Origin: JAKACA01 sp050010115
GTDB lineage: Bacteria > Actinomycetota > Acidimicrobiia > Acidimicrobiales > Bog-793
Assembly (NCBI GenBank): GCA_050010115.1
Contig: JBEKLQ010000002.1
Coordinates: 1 to 64,000 of the forward strand
Direction: 5' to 3'
DNA length: 64,000 nt
Below are positions 17,148-25,876 of the stretch, piece by piece. Under the pieces are notes generated by a model. The model saw only the letters and a program-made list of their open reading frames with translations. It was not told the origin of the DNA and ran no database searches. Both the position numbers and the translations under genes were made by a program. Every line of letters begins with the position of its first letter. The first letter of the stretch is position 1.

Positions 17148-17273
17148 GTGGGGACAGTCAACGGAGGCGCCAGCTGGAATCTCCAGAGCGTCCCGCCGAA
17201 CGTCTTCAACCTCAGTGGCGTCGCGACCGATGGAGGGGCGACCTGGGCCCTTCAGCGCTTGCCTGGCGCCTGA
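17148..17273 (+). pseudogene. Remnant of an Asp-box/BNR-type repeat protein
   Basis: Between the TetR gene and the acyl-CoA dehydrogenase, an open stretch in the same frame as tetR encodes TVNGGASWNLQSVPP and then TDGGATWALQRLPGA before a stop. The spacing of two (T)xDGG/NGGxxW units matches Asp-box or photosystem-assembly-like repeat proteins, which are normally several hundred residues. Only about 41 codons remain and no ribosome binding site is visible, so I read it as a decayed fragment. It could instead be a short unrelated ORF. Confidence 0.45.
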
Positions 17274-17287
17274 ACGGGTGTCCGGAA

Positions 17288-18502
17288 TCAGCGAATGTGC
17301 ACGCCAGAGATGTTGCGGGCGATGATCAGCCGCTGGATCTCGGAGGTCCCTTCGAAGATCGTGTAGATCTTGGAGTCACGGTGCCAGCGCTCAACCGGGT
17401 AGTCACGGATATACCCGTAGCCGCCCATGATCTGGATCGCCTGCTCCGTGACCCACACTGCCGTCTCGCCGGCGAACAGCTTGGACATCGAGCCCTCGCC
17501 AGCCAGGTACGGCTTGCCGCTGCTGCCCATCCAGGCGGCGCGCTGGTAAAGCAGCCGAGCGGCATCGATCCGTGTCCTCATGTCGGCGAGCTTGAAGGCG
17601 ATGCCCTGGTGCTGAATGATTGGCTGGCCGAAGGTCTTGCGCTCCTTGGCGTAGTCGAGCGAGAACTCGTAGGCGGCACGGGCGATGCCCACGGCTTGAG
17701 CGGCGACTGTTGGGCGGCTCGCCTCGAAGGTGGCCATCGCAGCCTGGCCCTTTGCGCTCTTGCCCTCGCGGGCCCGTGCCAACCGCTCGTCGAACTTCTC
17801 CTTGCCGCCGAGCAGGCAATGCCCCGGCACTTTGACGTCGGTCAGCACGACTTCGGCGGTGTGCGACGCCCGGATGCCCATCTTCTTGAACTTCTGGCCC
17901 ATCGCGAGTCCCGGCGTGTTGGGCGGGACGATGAAGCTTGCCTGCCCTCGTGATCCCAACCCGGGATCGACACTGGCGACGACCACATGCAGATCGGCGA
18001 TCCCACCATTGGTGATCCACGTCTTCGTCCCGTTGAGCGTCCAGGTATCGGAGGCCTCGTCGTAGACCGCCCTCGTCTTCAGCTGGCTCACATCCGAACC
18101 CGCATCGGGCTCCGACACGCAAAACGCCGCAAGCTTCAGGTCACCTGGGCTGCCAAAACACTGCGGTGCCCATTCGCCAACCTGCTCCGGCGTCCCGTTC
18201 GCCACGATGCCGGCGAGACCGAGCGTCGACCCGAAGATGGCCAGTGCAATCCCGGCGTCGCCCCACGCCATCTCCTCGTTCACAGCCGGGAGGAGTTGGC
18301 CGGTCTCGTCACCGAAGCAATTCGCCACGAAATCGAACGAGTAGATGCCGATCTTGGCCGCTTCTTCGATGATCGGCCAAGGCGTCTCTTCACGCTCGTC
18401 CCACTCATGAGCTGCAGGACGGATGACGTCCTCGGCGAACTCATGCACCCACTTGATCAGCTGCAGCTGGTCCTCGTTCAGCTCGAGCGAGAAATCACCC
18501 AT
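17288..18502 (-). CDS. Acyl-CoA dehydrogenase
   Basis: The flavoenzyme has 404 residues and catalyses alpha,beta-dehydrogenation of an acyl-CoA. The FAD/substrate signature AAFCVSEPDAGSD is in the first half, KTWITNGGIADLHVVVA follows, and the C-terminal signature includes QIMGGYGYIRDYPVERWHRDSKIYTIFEGTSEIQRLIIAR. The catalytic base is the E of IFEGTSE. Residues KEKFDERLARAREGKSAKGQ form a basic insertion not present in most homologues. The ATG (MGDFSLEL) is preceded by GAGGTGACTTG, a good ribosome binding site. It probably sits under the TetR regulator's control; the acyl chain length is unknown. Confidence 0.9.
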   Translation of the reverse strand: MGDFSLELNEDQLQLIKWVHEFAEDVIRPAAHEWDEREETPWPIIEEAAKIGIYSFDFVANCFGDETGQLLPAVNEEMAWGDAGIALAIFGSTLGLAGIVANGTPEQVGEWAPQCFGSPGDLKLAAFCVSEPDAGSDVSQLKTRAVYDEASDTWTLNGTKTWITNGGIADLHVVVASVDPGLGSRGQASFIVPPNTPGLAMGQKFKKMGIRASHTAEVVLTDVKVPGHCLLGGKEKFDERLARAREGKSAKGQAAMATFEASRPTVAAQAVGIARAAYEFSLDYAKERKTFGQPIIQHQGIAFKLADMRTRIDAARLLYQRAAWMGSSGKPYLAGEGSMSKLFAGETAVWVTEQAIQIMGGYGYIRDYPVERWHRDSKIYTIFEGTSEIQRLIIARNISGVHIR

Positions 18503-18570
18503 CAAGTCACCTCGTCTCCTCCCACGGCACCATGCCGCGTACTGACCACGCCACCGGGTCATTGGACATA

Positions 18571-18582
18571 CTGTCCGGACAG
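18571..18582. promoter_or_regulatory. 12-bp perfect palindrome, candidate operator of the acyl-CoA dehydrogenase
   Basis: CTGTCCGGACAG is a perfect palindrome about 70 bp upstream of the acyl-CoA dehydrogenase start and next to an AT-richer stretch. TetR repressors bind such dyads, and a TetR gene lies just beyond the dehydrogenase. The link is inference. Confidence 0.35.
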
Positions 18583-18752
18583 AGTGACCCGCTAGTAACC
18601 TACGCTACCGATAGTTTAGCAAGGTCGAGCGCGCAGGTCGCGCACCGCGGGCTCGCCAGCCCGGATCCAAAGCCGGCACAAACCGGGACGCGGTTCAGCC
18701 CGGTCGCTTCGACTGCGCGACCGGACGTGAACCGTTGTCCAGGGAGCCACGA

Positions 18753-18790
18753 GTCGGGCGCGAGTCAAGCCCGCGAGCTTGGCGCCCGAC
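18753..18790 (-). terminator. Two-part hairpin, probable cspA terminator
   Basis: A 9-bp stem (GTCGGGCGC / GCGCCCGAC) encloses a second 5-bp stem (CAAGC / GCTTG) directly stacked on one side, with a 4-nt bulge on the other. It lies 63 bp past the cspA stop on the minus strand. There is no T-tract, so termination is not certain. Confidence 0.45.
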
Positions 18791-18852
18791 ACTCAGGACC
18801 GACGCCGGTCTGAGCCGGCATCCAGGATGATCTCGGAGAACTACTCGGGGAA

Positions 18853-19053
18853 CTAGATGTTGCGAACGTTCGCCGCCTGGAGGCCCTTTTGGCCCTCCTG
18901 GACGTCGAACTCGACCTCCTGTCCCTCCGTCAGAGTGCGGTATCCCTGCATCTGGATCGATGAATGATGGACGAAGACGTCAGCTCCGTCGGACTGAGAG
19001 ATGAAGCCGTAGCCCTTCTCCGCGTTGAACCATTTGACTACTCCGGTCGCCAC
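18853..19053 (-). CDS. cspA: Cold-shock domain protein
   Basis: A 66-residue single OB-fold RNA/DNA-binding protein. RNP1 is KGYGFISQ and RNP2 is VFVHHSSI; the start is VATGVVKWFNAEKGYGF, which is standard. It melts RNA structure, acting as an RNA chaperone and in many bacteria as a cold or growth-phase protein. The GTG start is preceded by AAGGGGGATCGCCACC. The long upstream region (about 270 bp to the next gene) suggests a structured leader, as known for csp genes. Confidence 0.95.
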   Translation of the reverse strand: MATGVVKWFNAEKGYGFISQSDGADVFVHHSSIQMQGYRTLTEGQEVEFDVQEGQKGLQAANVRNI

Positions 19054-19321
19054 GGTGGCGATCCCCCTTGCACTCGTGATTACTTGGTACCGAGCCCCCA
19101 AGGTTGACGGGCTCGATATGGTGCCCGAGAACCGGGGAAACCTGCTCTCGCAAAGTCTCCCCCGTCTCGTCATCAGATCGAGCACGACAGCCGATTGCTC
19201 AAATCGAAACGCTAGCAGAGGTTGAATCCGGGATGACGGGAGAAATCTTGCGCCACCACTCCAGCCTCGCACCGATGGACGCGCGGGCGGGGCGACGCTG
19301 CGCCTTCTACGCTGCCCGGCA
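19054..19321 (-). promoter_or_regulatory. Long cspA leader/divergent promoter region
   Basis: This 268-bp gene-free stretch separates cspA from the divergent GT2 gene. On the cspA strand it holds short complementary pairs (CTTGG/CCAAG around a GGCTCGGTACC centre, and CGGGC/GCCCG) that could fold into a leader. Long structured leaders regulate csp mRNAs in other bacteria; here this is inferred from length and position only. No confident -35/-10 was found. Confidence 0.4.
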
Positions 19322-20290
19322 ATGAGCCGCCCGAGGAACATAGCGGTCGTGATTCCTTGCCGTAACGAGCAGGAGACGGTGGCAGACGTCGTCAGCAGTT
19401 ATTCGGAAGTTCTGCCCGGCGCCACCGTCTACGTGTTCGACAACGGGTCGACCGACGAGACCGCCTCGAGAGCCGCGGCCGCCGGAGCCATCGTTCGCAA
19501 GGTCTCCTTGCGCGGCAAGGGCAACGTCGTCCGCCGCATGTTCGCCGACGTCGAAGCTGACTGCTACCTGCTGGTCGACGGTGACGGGACCTACGATCCC
19601 AAGATGGCGCCCGAGATGGTCGAGCTCGTCGCGGCGGGCTACGACCTCGTGAACGCTGCCCGTGTGCCCGCGGGCGACAACGCCTTCCGGAGGGGCCACG
19701 CGTTCGGCAACCGGGTCCTCAGTGGTCTGCTCTCCCGCCTGTTCGGGCGGCGCATGGGTGATGTGCTGTCCGGTTACAAGGCCTGCTCGAGGCGACTCGT
19801 GAAGTCGTTCCCGATTCTCTCGGGGGGTTTTGAGATCGAGACCGAGCTCATGGTCCACGCACTCGAGCTCAACGTGAGCGCAATCGAGATCCGGGGCGAC
19901 TACACCGAGAGACATCCGGAGTCCGAGAGCAAGCTCGGCACGTGGCGCGACGGCATGCGCATTCTGCGGGCCATCCTCGGGCTGGTACGCCAGAGCCGTC
20001 CGCTGGCGTTCTTCTGGGTCCTCGGCACCGTACTCGCCTTCACCGGGATCGCCCTCGGCATCCCGGTGGTGGTGACGTTCTTCCACACTCATCGTGTGCC
20101 GAGGCTGCCGACGGCTGTGCTCGTCACGGGGCTGGAGATCCTCGCTGCCCTGTCGTTCACCGCAGGACTGGTGCTGGACACCGTCACGAGAGGGAGAAGA
20201 GAGCAGCGCCTGTTGGCGTTCCTCGCCATCCCCGGCCCACTCGCCGACTCAGGCGGTGAAAGCGACACCGACGACAAGCCGGGCGCCTGA
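19322..20290 (+). CDS. GT2-family glycosyltransferase with two C-terminal membrane helices
   Basis: The 322-residue protein is a GT-A glycosyltransferase. VVIPCRNEQETVADVV opens the nucleotide-binding fold, FDNGSTDET follows at 39-46, and the DxD metal motif is LLVDGDGTYDP (D86-x-D88). Further on come GYKACSRRLVKSFP and GGFEIETELMVHA, typical of dolichyl/polyprenyl-phosphate hexose synthases. Two membrane helices (about 229-250 and 262-283) anchor it. It probably loads a sugar onto a polyprenyl phosphate or modifies a lipid-linked glycan. ATG start, divergent from cspA; it converges on cysS with only 3 bp between stop codons. Confidence 0.85.
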   Translation: MSRPRNIAVVIPCRNEQETVADVVSSYSEVLPGATVYVFDNGSTDETASRAAAAGAIVRKVSLRGKGNVVRRMFADVEADCYLLVDGDGTYDPKMAPEMVELVAAGYDLVNAARVPAGDNAFRRGHAFGNRVLSGLLSRLFGRRMGDVLSGYKACSRRLVKSFPILSGGFEIETELMVHALELNVSAIEIRGDYTERHPESESKLGTWRDGMRILRAILGLVRQSRPLAFFWVLGTVLAFTGIALGIPVVVTFFHTHRVPRLPTAVLVTGLEILAALSFTAGLVLDTVTRGRREQRLLAFLAIPGPLADSGGESDTDDKPGA

Positions 20291-20293
20291 GCC

Positions 20294-21658
20294 TCAGCGC
20301 AGGACGCGCGTGCCCGACGGCGCATCCTCGACGCGATAGCCCAGCGCGACGATCTCGTCGCGCAGCCGGTCTGCCGCCGCCCAGTCCTTCGCAGCCCTCG
20401 CCTTGTCGCGGCGCCCAGCCAGGTCGAGCGCCTCCGCCTTGACCTCCGTCACGGTCGCCGCCTTCAACCCGACCGCCTCGAAGCACCCGAGCGCCGCGCG
20501 CCCGAGCCCGACGCCGGCCACCGCGTCGGAGCGGTCAAACGATGAGTTGGCCGCCTTCAACGCGTCGAACGCCACCGCCATCGCCAGGGGCGTGGACAGA
20601 TCGTCGTCCATGTGCCGCCGGAACGCCACACTGATCTCGTCAGCCGGCACCGAGACCCCCGATGTGTCCACGCCCCCGGCCTCCTCCAGCCTCCGAGCCA
20701 GTGCGTCGATCCCACGCAGTGTGCGCTCGGCGGCGTCCAACCCACTGGTGGTCACCTCGACCGGCGCCCGGTAGTGGGCCTGCAGCACGACAAGCCGGTA
20801 CGTCCGCGGGTCGTACTCGGTCGTGAGCGAGCTCAGGTCGACCACGTTGCCGATCGACTTCGACATCTTCTCCCCGCCTTGCATCACCATGCCGTTGTGC
20901 ATCCAGTGACGGGCGAACTGCCGGCCGAGGGCGACGGCTTGGGCCCGTTCGTTCTCGTGGTGCGGGAACTTGAGGTCTTCCCCGCCTCCATGCAACGAGA
21001 AACCCTCCCCCAGCAGCTCCAACGCCATCACCACACACTCAGTGTGCCAACCCGGGCGGCCGGCCCCGAATCGCGTGTCCCAGGCGGGCTCGCCGGGCTT
21101 GGCCCTCTTCCACAAGGCGAAGTCGAACGGCGCCCGCTTCTCCTCGTTGACCGCCACGCGTGCTCCGGAGCGGAGCGAGTCCAGTGACTGTTGGGCAAGC
21201 AAGCCATAGCCCTCGACTTGGGCGACCTCGAGATAGACCCCGTCGGACGTCTCGTAGGCGACACCCCGACTGACAAGCTCTCCGATCATCTCGACCATCT
21301 GCTCGACGTAGTCCGTGGCATGCGGGACCACCTTCGGCCTGGCGACACCGAGGATGTCCATGGCATCCCACCACGCCGCCTCGTACTCGACGGCGACCTC
21401 GTGGGCCCCGCGACCCTCCGCGTTGGCGAGGTTGATGATCTTGTCGTCGATGTCGGTGACGTTCGAGACGTGTCGCACGTCGACACCCGTGGATTCGAGG
21501 TAGCGCCGCAACACGTCGTAGACGAGGGCGAACCGCCCGTGCCCGATGTGAGGCTGCCCGTACACGGTGGGACCGCAGACGTACAGGCCGATCCGCCCGG
21601 TCTCGAGACCCTCGAGGGGGGCCTTGGTACCCGTCGCCGTGTCGTGGAGCCGCAGCAC
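20294..21658 (-). CDS. cysS: Cysteinyl-tRNA synthetase
   Basis: This class I aminoacyl-tRNA synthetase has 454 residues. Visible are the zinc ligand C28 and HIGH motif (YVCGPTVYGQPHIGHGR, 27-42), TDIDDKIINLA, GRPGWHTECV with C208, the HGGGEDLKFPHHENE motif and KMSKS at 264-268. A full C-terminal helical and anticodon region ends with ARAAKDWAAADRLRDEIVALGYRVEDAPSGT. That region argues for CysS rather than the shorter mycothiol ligase MshC. The GTG start is 20 bp from the divergent valS start, so the two promoters must overlap the genes. Confidence 0.95.
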   Translation of the reverse strand: MLRLHDTATGTKAPLEGLETGRIGLYVCGPTVYGQPHIGHGRFALVYDVLRRYLESTGVDVRHVSNVTDIDDKIINLANAEGRGAHEVAVEYEAAWWDAMDILGVARPKVVPHATDYVEQMVEMIGELVSRGVAYETSDGVYLEVAQVEGYGLLAQQSLDSLRSGARVAVNEEKRAPFDFALWKRAKPGEPAWDTRFGAGRPGWHTECVVMALELLGEGFSLHGGGEDLKFPHHENERAQAVALGRQFARHWMHNGMVMQGGEKMSKSIGNVVDLSSLTTEYDPRTYRLVVLQAHYRAPVEVTTSGLDAAERTLRGIDALARRLEEAGGVDTSGVSVPADEISVAFRRHMDDDLSTPLAMAVAFDALKAANSSFDRSDAVAGVGLGRAALGCFEAVGLKAATVTEVKAEALDLAGRRDKARAAKDWAAADRLRDEIVALGYRVEDAPSGTRVLR

Positions 21659-21678
21659 GCCAGTACGGTACTAGGCCT

Positions 21679-24276
21679 ATGGTCACCCCTCGTATCCCCG
21701 AACGGCCGTCAATCGACGGCCTCGAGGCGAAATGGTCGAGGCAGTGGGACGCGGACGGGACGTACCACTTCGACCGGACGAAGGAGCGGAGCGATGTCTT
21801 CTCGATCGACACGCCGCCACCGACTGTCTCCGGCTCCCTGCACACCGGCCACGTCTTCTCCTACTCCCAGACGGACATGATGGCCAGGTTCCAGCGCATG
21901 TCGGGGAAGGCCGTCTTCTACCCGATCGGCTGGGACGACAACGGTCTCGCGACCGAGCGCCGGGTGCAGAACTACTACGGCGTGCGCTGTGACCCGTCGC
22001 AACCGTTCGACCCGGGCTTCGAGCCGCCCGCCAAGCCTCCCGAGCCGGCCATCCCGATCTCCCGGCCCAATTTCGTGGAGTTGTGCCGCCGACTGACGGC
22101 CGAGGACGAGCGGATCTTCGAGGACACGCATCGCCGCCTCGGGCTCTCGTACGACTGGCGGCACCAGTACACGACGATCGGGGAGCGGGCACGGCGGACG
22201 TCCCAGGTCGCCTTTTTACGGATGCTCGAACGAGACGAGGCGTACCGGCACGAGGCGCCAACACTGTGGGACGTCGACTTCCGCACTGCCGTCGCCCAAG
22301 CCGAACTGGAGGATCGCGAGCAACATGGCGCATACCACCGGATCTCGTTCGCCCGGGCCGACGGCGACGGTCCGGCAGTCGAGATCGAGACGACCCGGCC
22401 CGAGCTCATACCAGCCTGCGTGGCGCTCGTCGCCCACCCGTCCGACGAGCGCTACCGCCCGCTGTTCGGCACCGAGGTCCTGACTCCGCTCTTCTCGGTC
22501 CGCGTGCCGGTGCTGGCGCACCACCTCGCCGAGCCCGACAAGGGCTCGGGAATCGCCATGATCTGCACCTTCGGCGACACGACCGACGTCACGTGGTGGC
22601 GGGAGCTGTCGCTTCCCACCCGTACCGTGCTCCAGCGGGACGGGCGCCTCGGGGAAGCTCCGTTCGGTGAGCCCGGATGGGAGTCCGAGCAGCCTGAGCG
22701 CGCCCGCAAGTACTACGCGGACCTGCAGGGAAAGAACGTGAAGCAGGCGCACCGGCGCATCGTCGAGCTGCTGGCCGAGTCGGGCGACCTGATCGGCGAG
22801 CCACGACCGGTGACGCACTTTGTCAAGTTCTACGAGCGGGGGGACCGTCCACTCGAGATCGTCTCCTCGCCGCAGTGGTACGTACGCACGATGGCGATGC
22901 GTGACCGGCTGATCGAGCTGGGCCGCGAGCTCGTCTGGCACCCCGAGTTCATGCGAGCGCGCTACGAGTCCTGGGTCGAGGGCTTGACTGGGGACTGGAA
23001 CATCTCGAGGCAGCGTTTCTTCGGGGTCCCGTTCCCCGTCTGGTACCGCCTGGACGATGCAGGCGAGATCCGGGGGGACGAGTTGCTGCTCCCGGCCCAC
23101 GATCGCCTCCCGGTCGACCCGTCGACCGACACGCCTTACGGTTTCACCGAGGCGCAGCGCGGCCAAACCGGAGGCTTCATCGGCGACCCCGACGTCATGG
23201 ACACTTGGGCCACGTCGTCGCTCACGCCGCAGATCGCAGGCGGCTGGCTTGACGACCCGGACTTGTTCAGCCGGGTGTTCCCCACGGACATGCGACCGCA
23301 AGCACATGAGATCATCCGCACCTGGCTCTTCTCGACGATCGTGCGCTCCGAGCTCGAGCATCACCAGTTGCCCTGGCGTCACGCCGCCATCTCCGGTTGG
23401 ATCCTCGACCCCGACCGGAAGAAGATGGCAAAGTCAAAGGGCAACGTCGTCGTGCCCACCGAGCCCATCGAGCGTCACGGCACCGACGCCGTCCGCTACT
23501 GGGCCGCGTCGGCCCGTCTCGGCGTGGATACCGCCTACGACGAGCAGCAGATGAAGGTCGGTCGGCGGCTGGCGATCAAGATCCTCAACGTCTCCCGCTT
23601 CGTCCTCACTCGCCTCGCTGAGGCAAGCGATGCAGTGGGCGCAGCTGGTGGGGTGACCGAACCGGTCGACGCCGCCATGTTGAGCTCGCTTGCCTCCGTC
23701 GTCGGTGAGGCAACCGAAGCGTTCGAACGCTTCGACCACGCTCGCGCCCTCGAGCTGACCGAGTCCTTCTTCTGGACCTACTGCGACGACTACGTCGAGC
23801 TTGTCAAGGCTCGCGCCTACGGGGAGGGAGCGACGGACATATCCGCCGCGTCGGCCCGAGCCGCCCTCGAGCTCTCACTCGGTGTGCTCCTGCGCTGCTT
23901 CGCGCCGTTCCTCCCTTACTCAACCGAGGAGACGTGGTCGTGGTGGCACACCGGCTCGATCCACCGGGCCTCGTGGCCCCTCGCGAGTGACCTGACGGGT
24001 GCCGTGGGCCCCGACGCCCGACCGGAGCTGGTCCAACTGGTCGGCGAGGTGCTCGCCTCGATCCGGCGGGCCAAGAGCGAGGCTCACCGATCCGTACGTG
24101 CCCCGGTCAGGTCCTGCACCGTGACCGGCCCGCCGGAGGCCGTCGGACTGCTGCAGTTGGCCGCGTCGGATCTGGCACAGGCTGGGACGATCCGCGAGTT
24201 GCACTTCGTCGTCGAGAGCGGCGCGACAGGCGTCATCGTGACGATCGAGCTCGACGACGATCCCTCTGCAGAGTGA
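21679..24276 (+). CDS. valS: Valyl-tRNA synthetase
   Basis: This class I synthetase of 865 residues is responsible for charging tRNA-Val. The HIGH motif appears as PPPTVSGSLHTGHVF (55-58 for HTGH), an editing CP1 domain begins after about residue 190, and TGDWNISRQRFFGVPFPVWY precedes the catalytic C-terminal half. The KMSKS loop is KKMAKSKGNVVVP, near residue 582, with Ala in place of the first Ser. An anticodon-binding helical domain follows; no long C-terminal coiled-coil is present, as in the shorter ValS class. The ATG start lies in an AGTAC-G-GTACT dyad region without a clear ribosome binding site, so leaderless translation is possible. Confidence 0.95.
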   Translation: MVTPRIPERPSIDGLEAKWSRQWDADGTYHFDRTKERSDVFSIDTPPPTVSGSLHTGHVFSYSQTDMMARFQRMSGKAVFYPIGWDDNGLATERRVQNYYGVRCDPSQPFDPGFEPPAKPPEPAIPISRPNFVELCRRLTAEDERIFEDTHRRLGLSYDWRHQYTTIGERARRTSQVAFLRMLERDEAYRHEAPTLWDVDFRTAVAQAELEDREQHGAYHRISFARADGDGPAVEIETTRPELIPACVALVAHPSDERYRPLFGTEVLTPLFSVRVPVLAHHLAEPDKGSGIAMICTFGDTTDVTWWRELSLPTRTVLQRDGRLGEAPFGEPGWESEQPERARKYYADLQGKNVKQAHRRIVELLAESGDLIGEPRPVTHFVKFYERGDRPLEIVSSPQWYVRTMAMRDRLIELGRELVWHPEFMRARYESWVEGLTGDWNISRQRFFGVPFPVWYRLDDAGEIRGDELLLPAHDRLPVDPSTDTPYGFTEAQRGQTGGFIGDPDVMDTWATSSLTPQIAGGWLDDPDLFSRVFPTDMRPQAHEIIRTWLFSTIVRSELEHHQLPWRHAAISGWILDPDRKKMAKSKGNVVVPTEPIERHGTDAVRYWAASARLGVDTAYDEQQMKVGRRLAIKILNVSRFVLTRLAEASDAVGAAGGVTEPVDAAMLSSLASVVGEATEAFERFDHARALELTESFFWTYCDDYVELVKARAYGEGATDISAASARAALELSLGVLLRCFAPFLPYSTEETWSWWHTGSIHRASWPLASDLTGAVGPDARPELVQLVGEVLASIRRAKSEAHRSVRAPVRSCTVTGPPEAVGLLQLAASDLAQAGTIRELHFVVESGATGVIVTIELDDDPSAE

Positions 24277-24299
24277 CGGCTGCCGGGCAGGCAGCCGGC

Positions 24300-25063
<764 letters not shown>

Positions 25064-25067
<4 letters not shown>

Positions 25068-25876
25068 GAGATCGCCATCTGACCGAGATAGGCTTCGCGG
25101 ACTACGGGCTGCTGGCGCACGGCCTCAGGTAGGCCGTTCGCCAGCACCGAGCCGCGATCGAGCACGATCAGGCTGGAGCAGAGCCGCATCACGAGCTCGA
25201 CGTCGTGTTCGACGAGCAGGACGGCCATGCCGTCAAGGGCGAGACCGAGCAGCACGTGGGCGAGGCGGTCACTCTCTTCGCCGTCCAGTCCGGATGCGGG
25301 CTCGTCCAGCAAGAGTATGGTCGGCCGCGAGGCCATGGCGCGGGCCACCTCGACCAATCGCGCCGTGCCCGTCGACAAGGTGTCGACCCGCTCGGACGCG
25401 AAATCGCCCAAACCGAGCCGCTCGAGCTGGGCGTCGACGGCAGCGTGAGCGTCGGATTCGAACAGGTGCCAACGGCGAGGGCGCAGACGGCTGCGACACG
25501 CCGCCTCAGCGGCCACGGCGACGTTCTCCCGGACCGTGAGCGACGAGAACAGCTCCAACCGCTGGAACGTGCGCCCGAGACCCAACCGTGCTCGCGTGGA
25601 CGGCCAGGCATGCGTGACGTCGCGACCGTGGAGCAGTACCCGTCCGGAGCTTGGCTTCGTCAGACCGGTGACGACGTCGAACAGACTCGTCTTGCCGGCT
25701 CCGTTCGGCCCGATGAGGCCGGCGATCTGCCCGCGGTGTATCTGGATGTCCACCGACGAGAGCGCCACGAGCCCCCCGTAGGCCAAACCGACCGAGCGCA
25801 GCTCGAGAACGGGCACGTCCCCCGCCGATGTGCCCACGGCCGGTACCACCGGCGCCGACGAGTCAGACATCGGCAT
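25064..25876 (-). CDS. livG: Branched-chain amino acid-type ABC transporter ATPase LivG
   Basis: The 270-residue ATPase has Walker A LIGPNGAGKTS, Q-loop region GLGRTFQRLELFSSLTVRENV, signature region LSTGTARLVEVARAMA and Walker B ILLLDEPASGLD. The signature is LSTGT, not the usual LSGGQ; LSTG occurs in LivG-type proteins. The gene overlaps the permease gene by 14 bp (or 8 bp if the second ATG is used) and livF by four. Substrate class is inferred from the family; such systems carry amino acids, amides or aromatic acids. Confidence 0.92.

Larger units (their letters stand above)
18503..18852. other. 350-bp gene-free stretch between acyl-CoA dehydrogenase and cspA
   Basis: No open frame here resembles a protein. 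It contains the promoter-proximal region of the acyl-CoA dehydrogenase, with a 12-bp palindrome and an AT-richer patch (CTAGTAACCTACGCTACCG nearby). It also has a long two-part hairpin closer to cspA, listed separately. Confidence 0.6.

Noticed and set aside
19054..19321. A known riboswitch in the cspA leader
   Set aside because: I could match none of the conserved riboswitch cores; only weak local pairings are seen.
20294..21658. cysS considered as mycothiol ligase mshC
   Set aside because: The protein keeps the long C-terminal anticodon-side region absent from MshC, and no other mycothiol gene is near.
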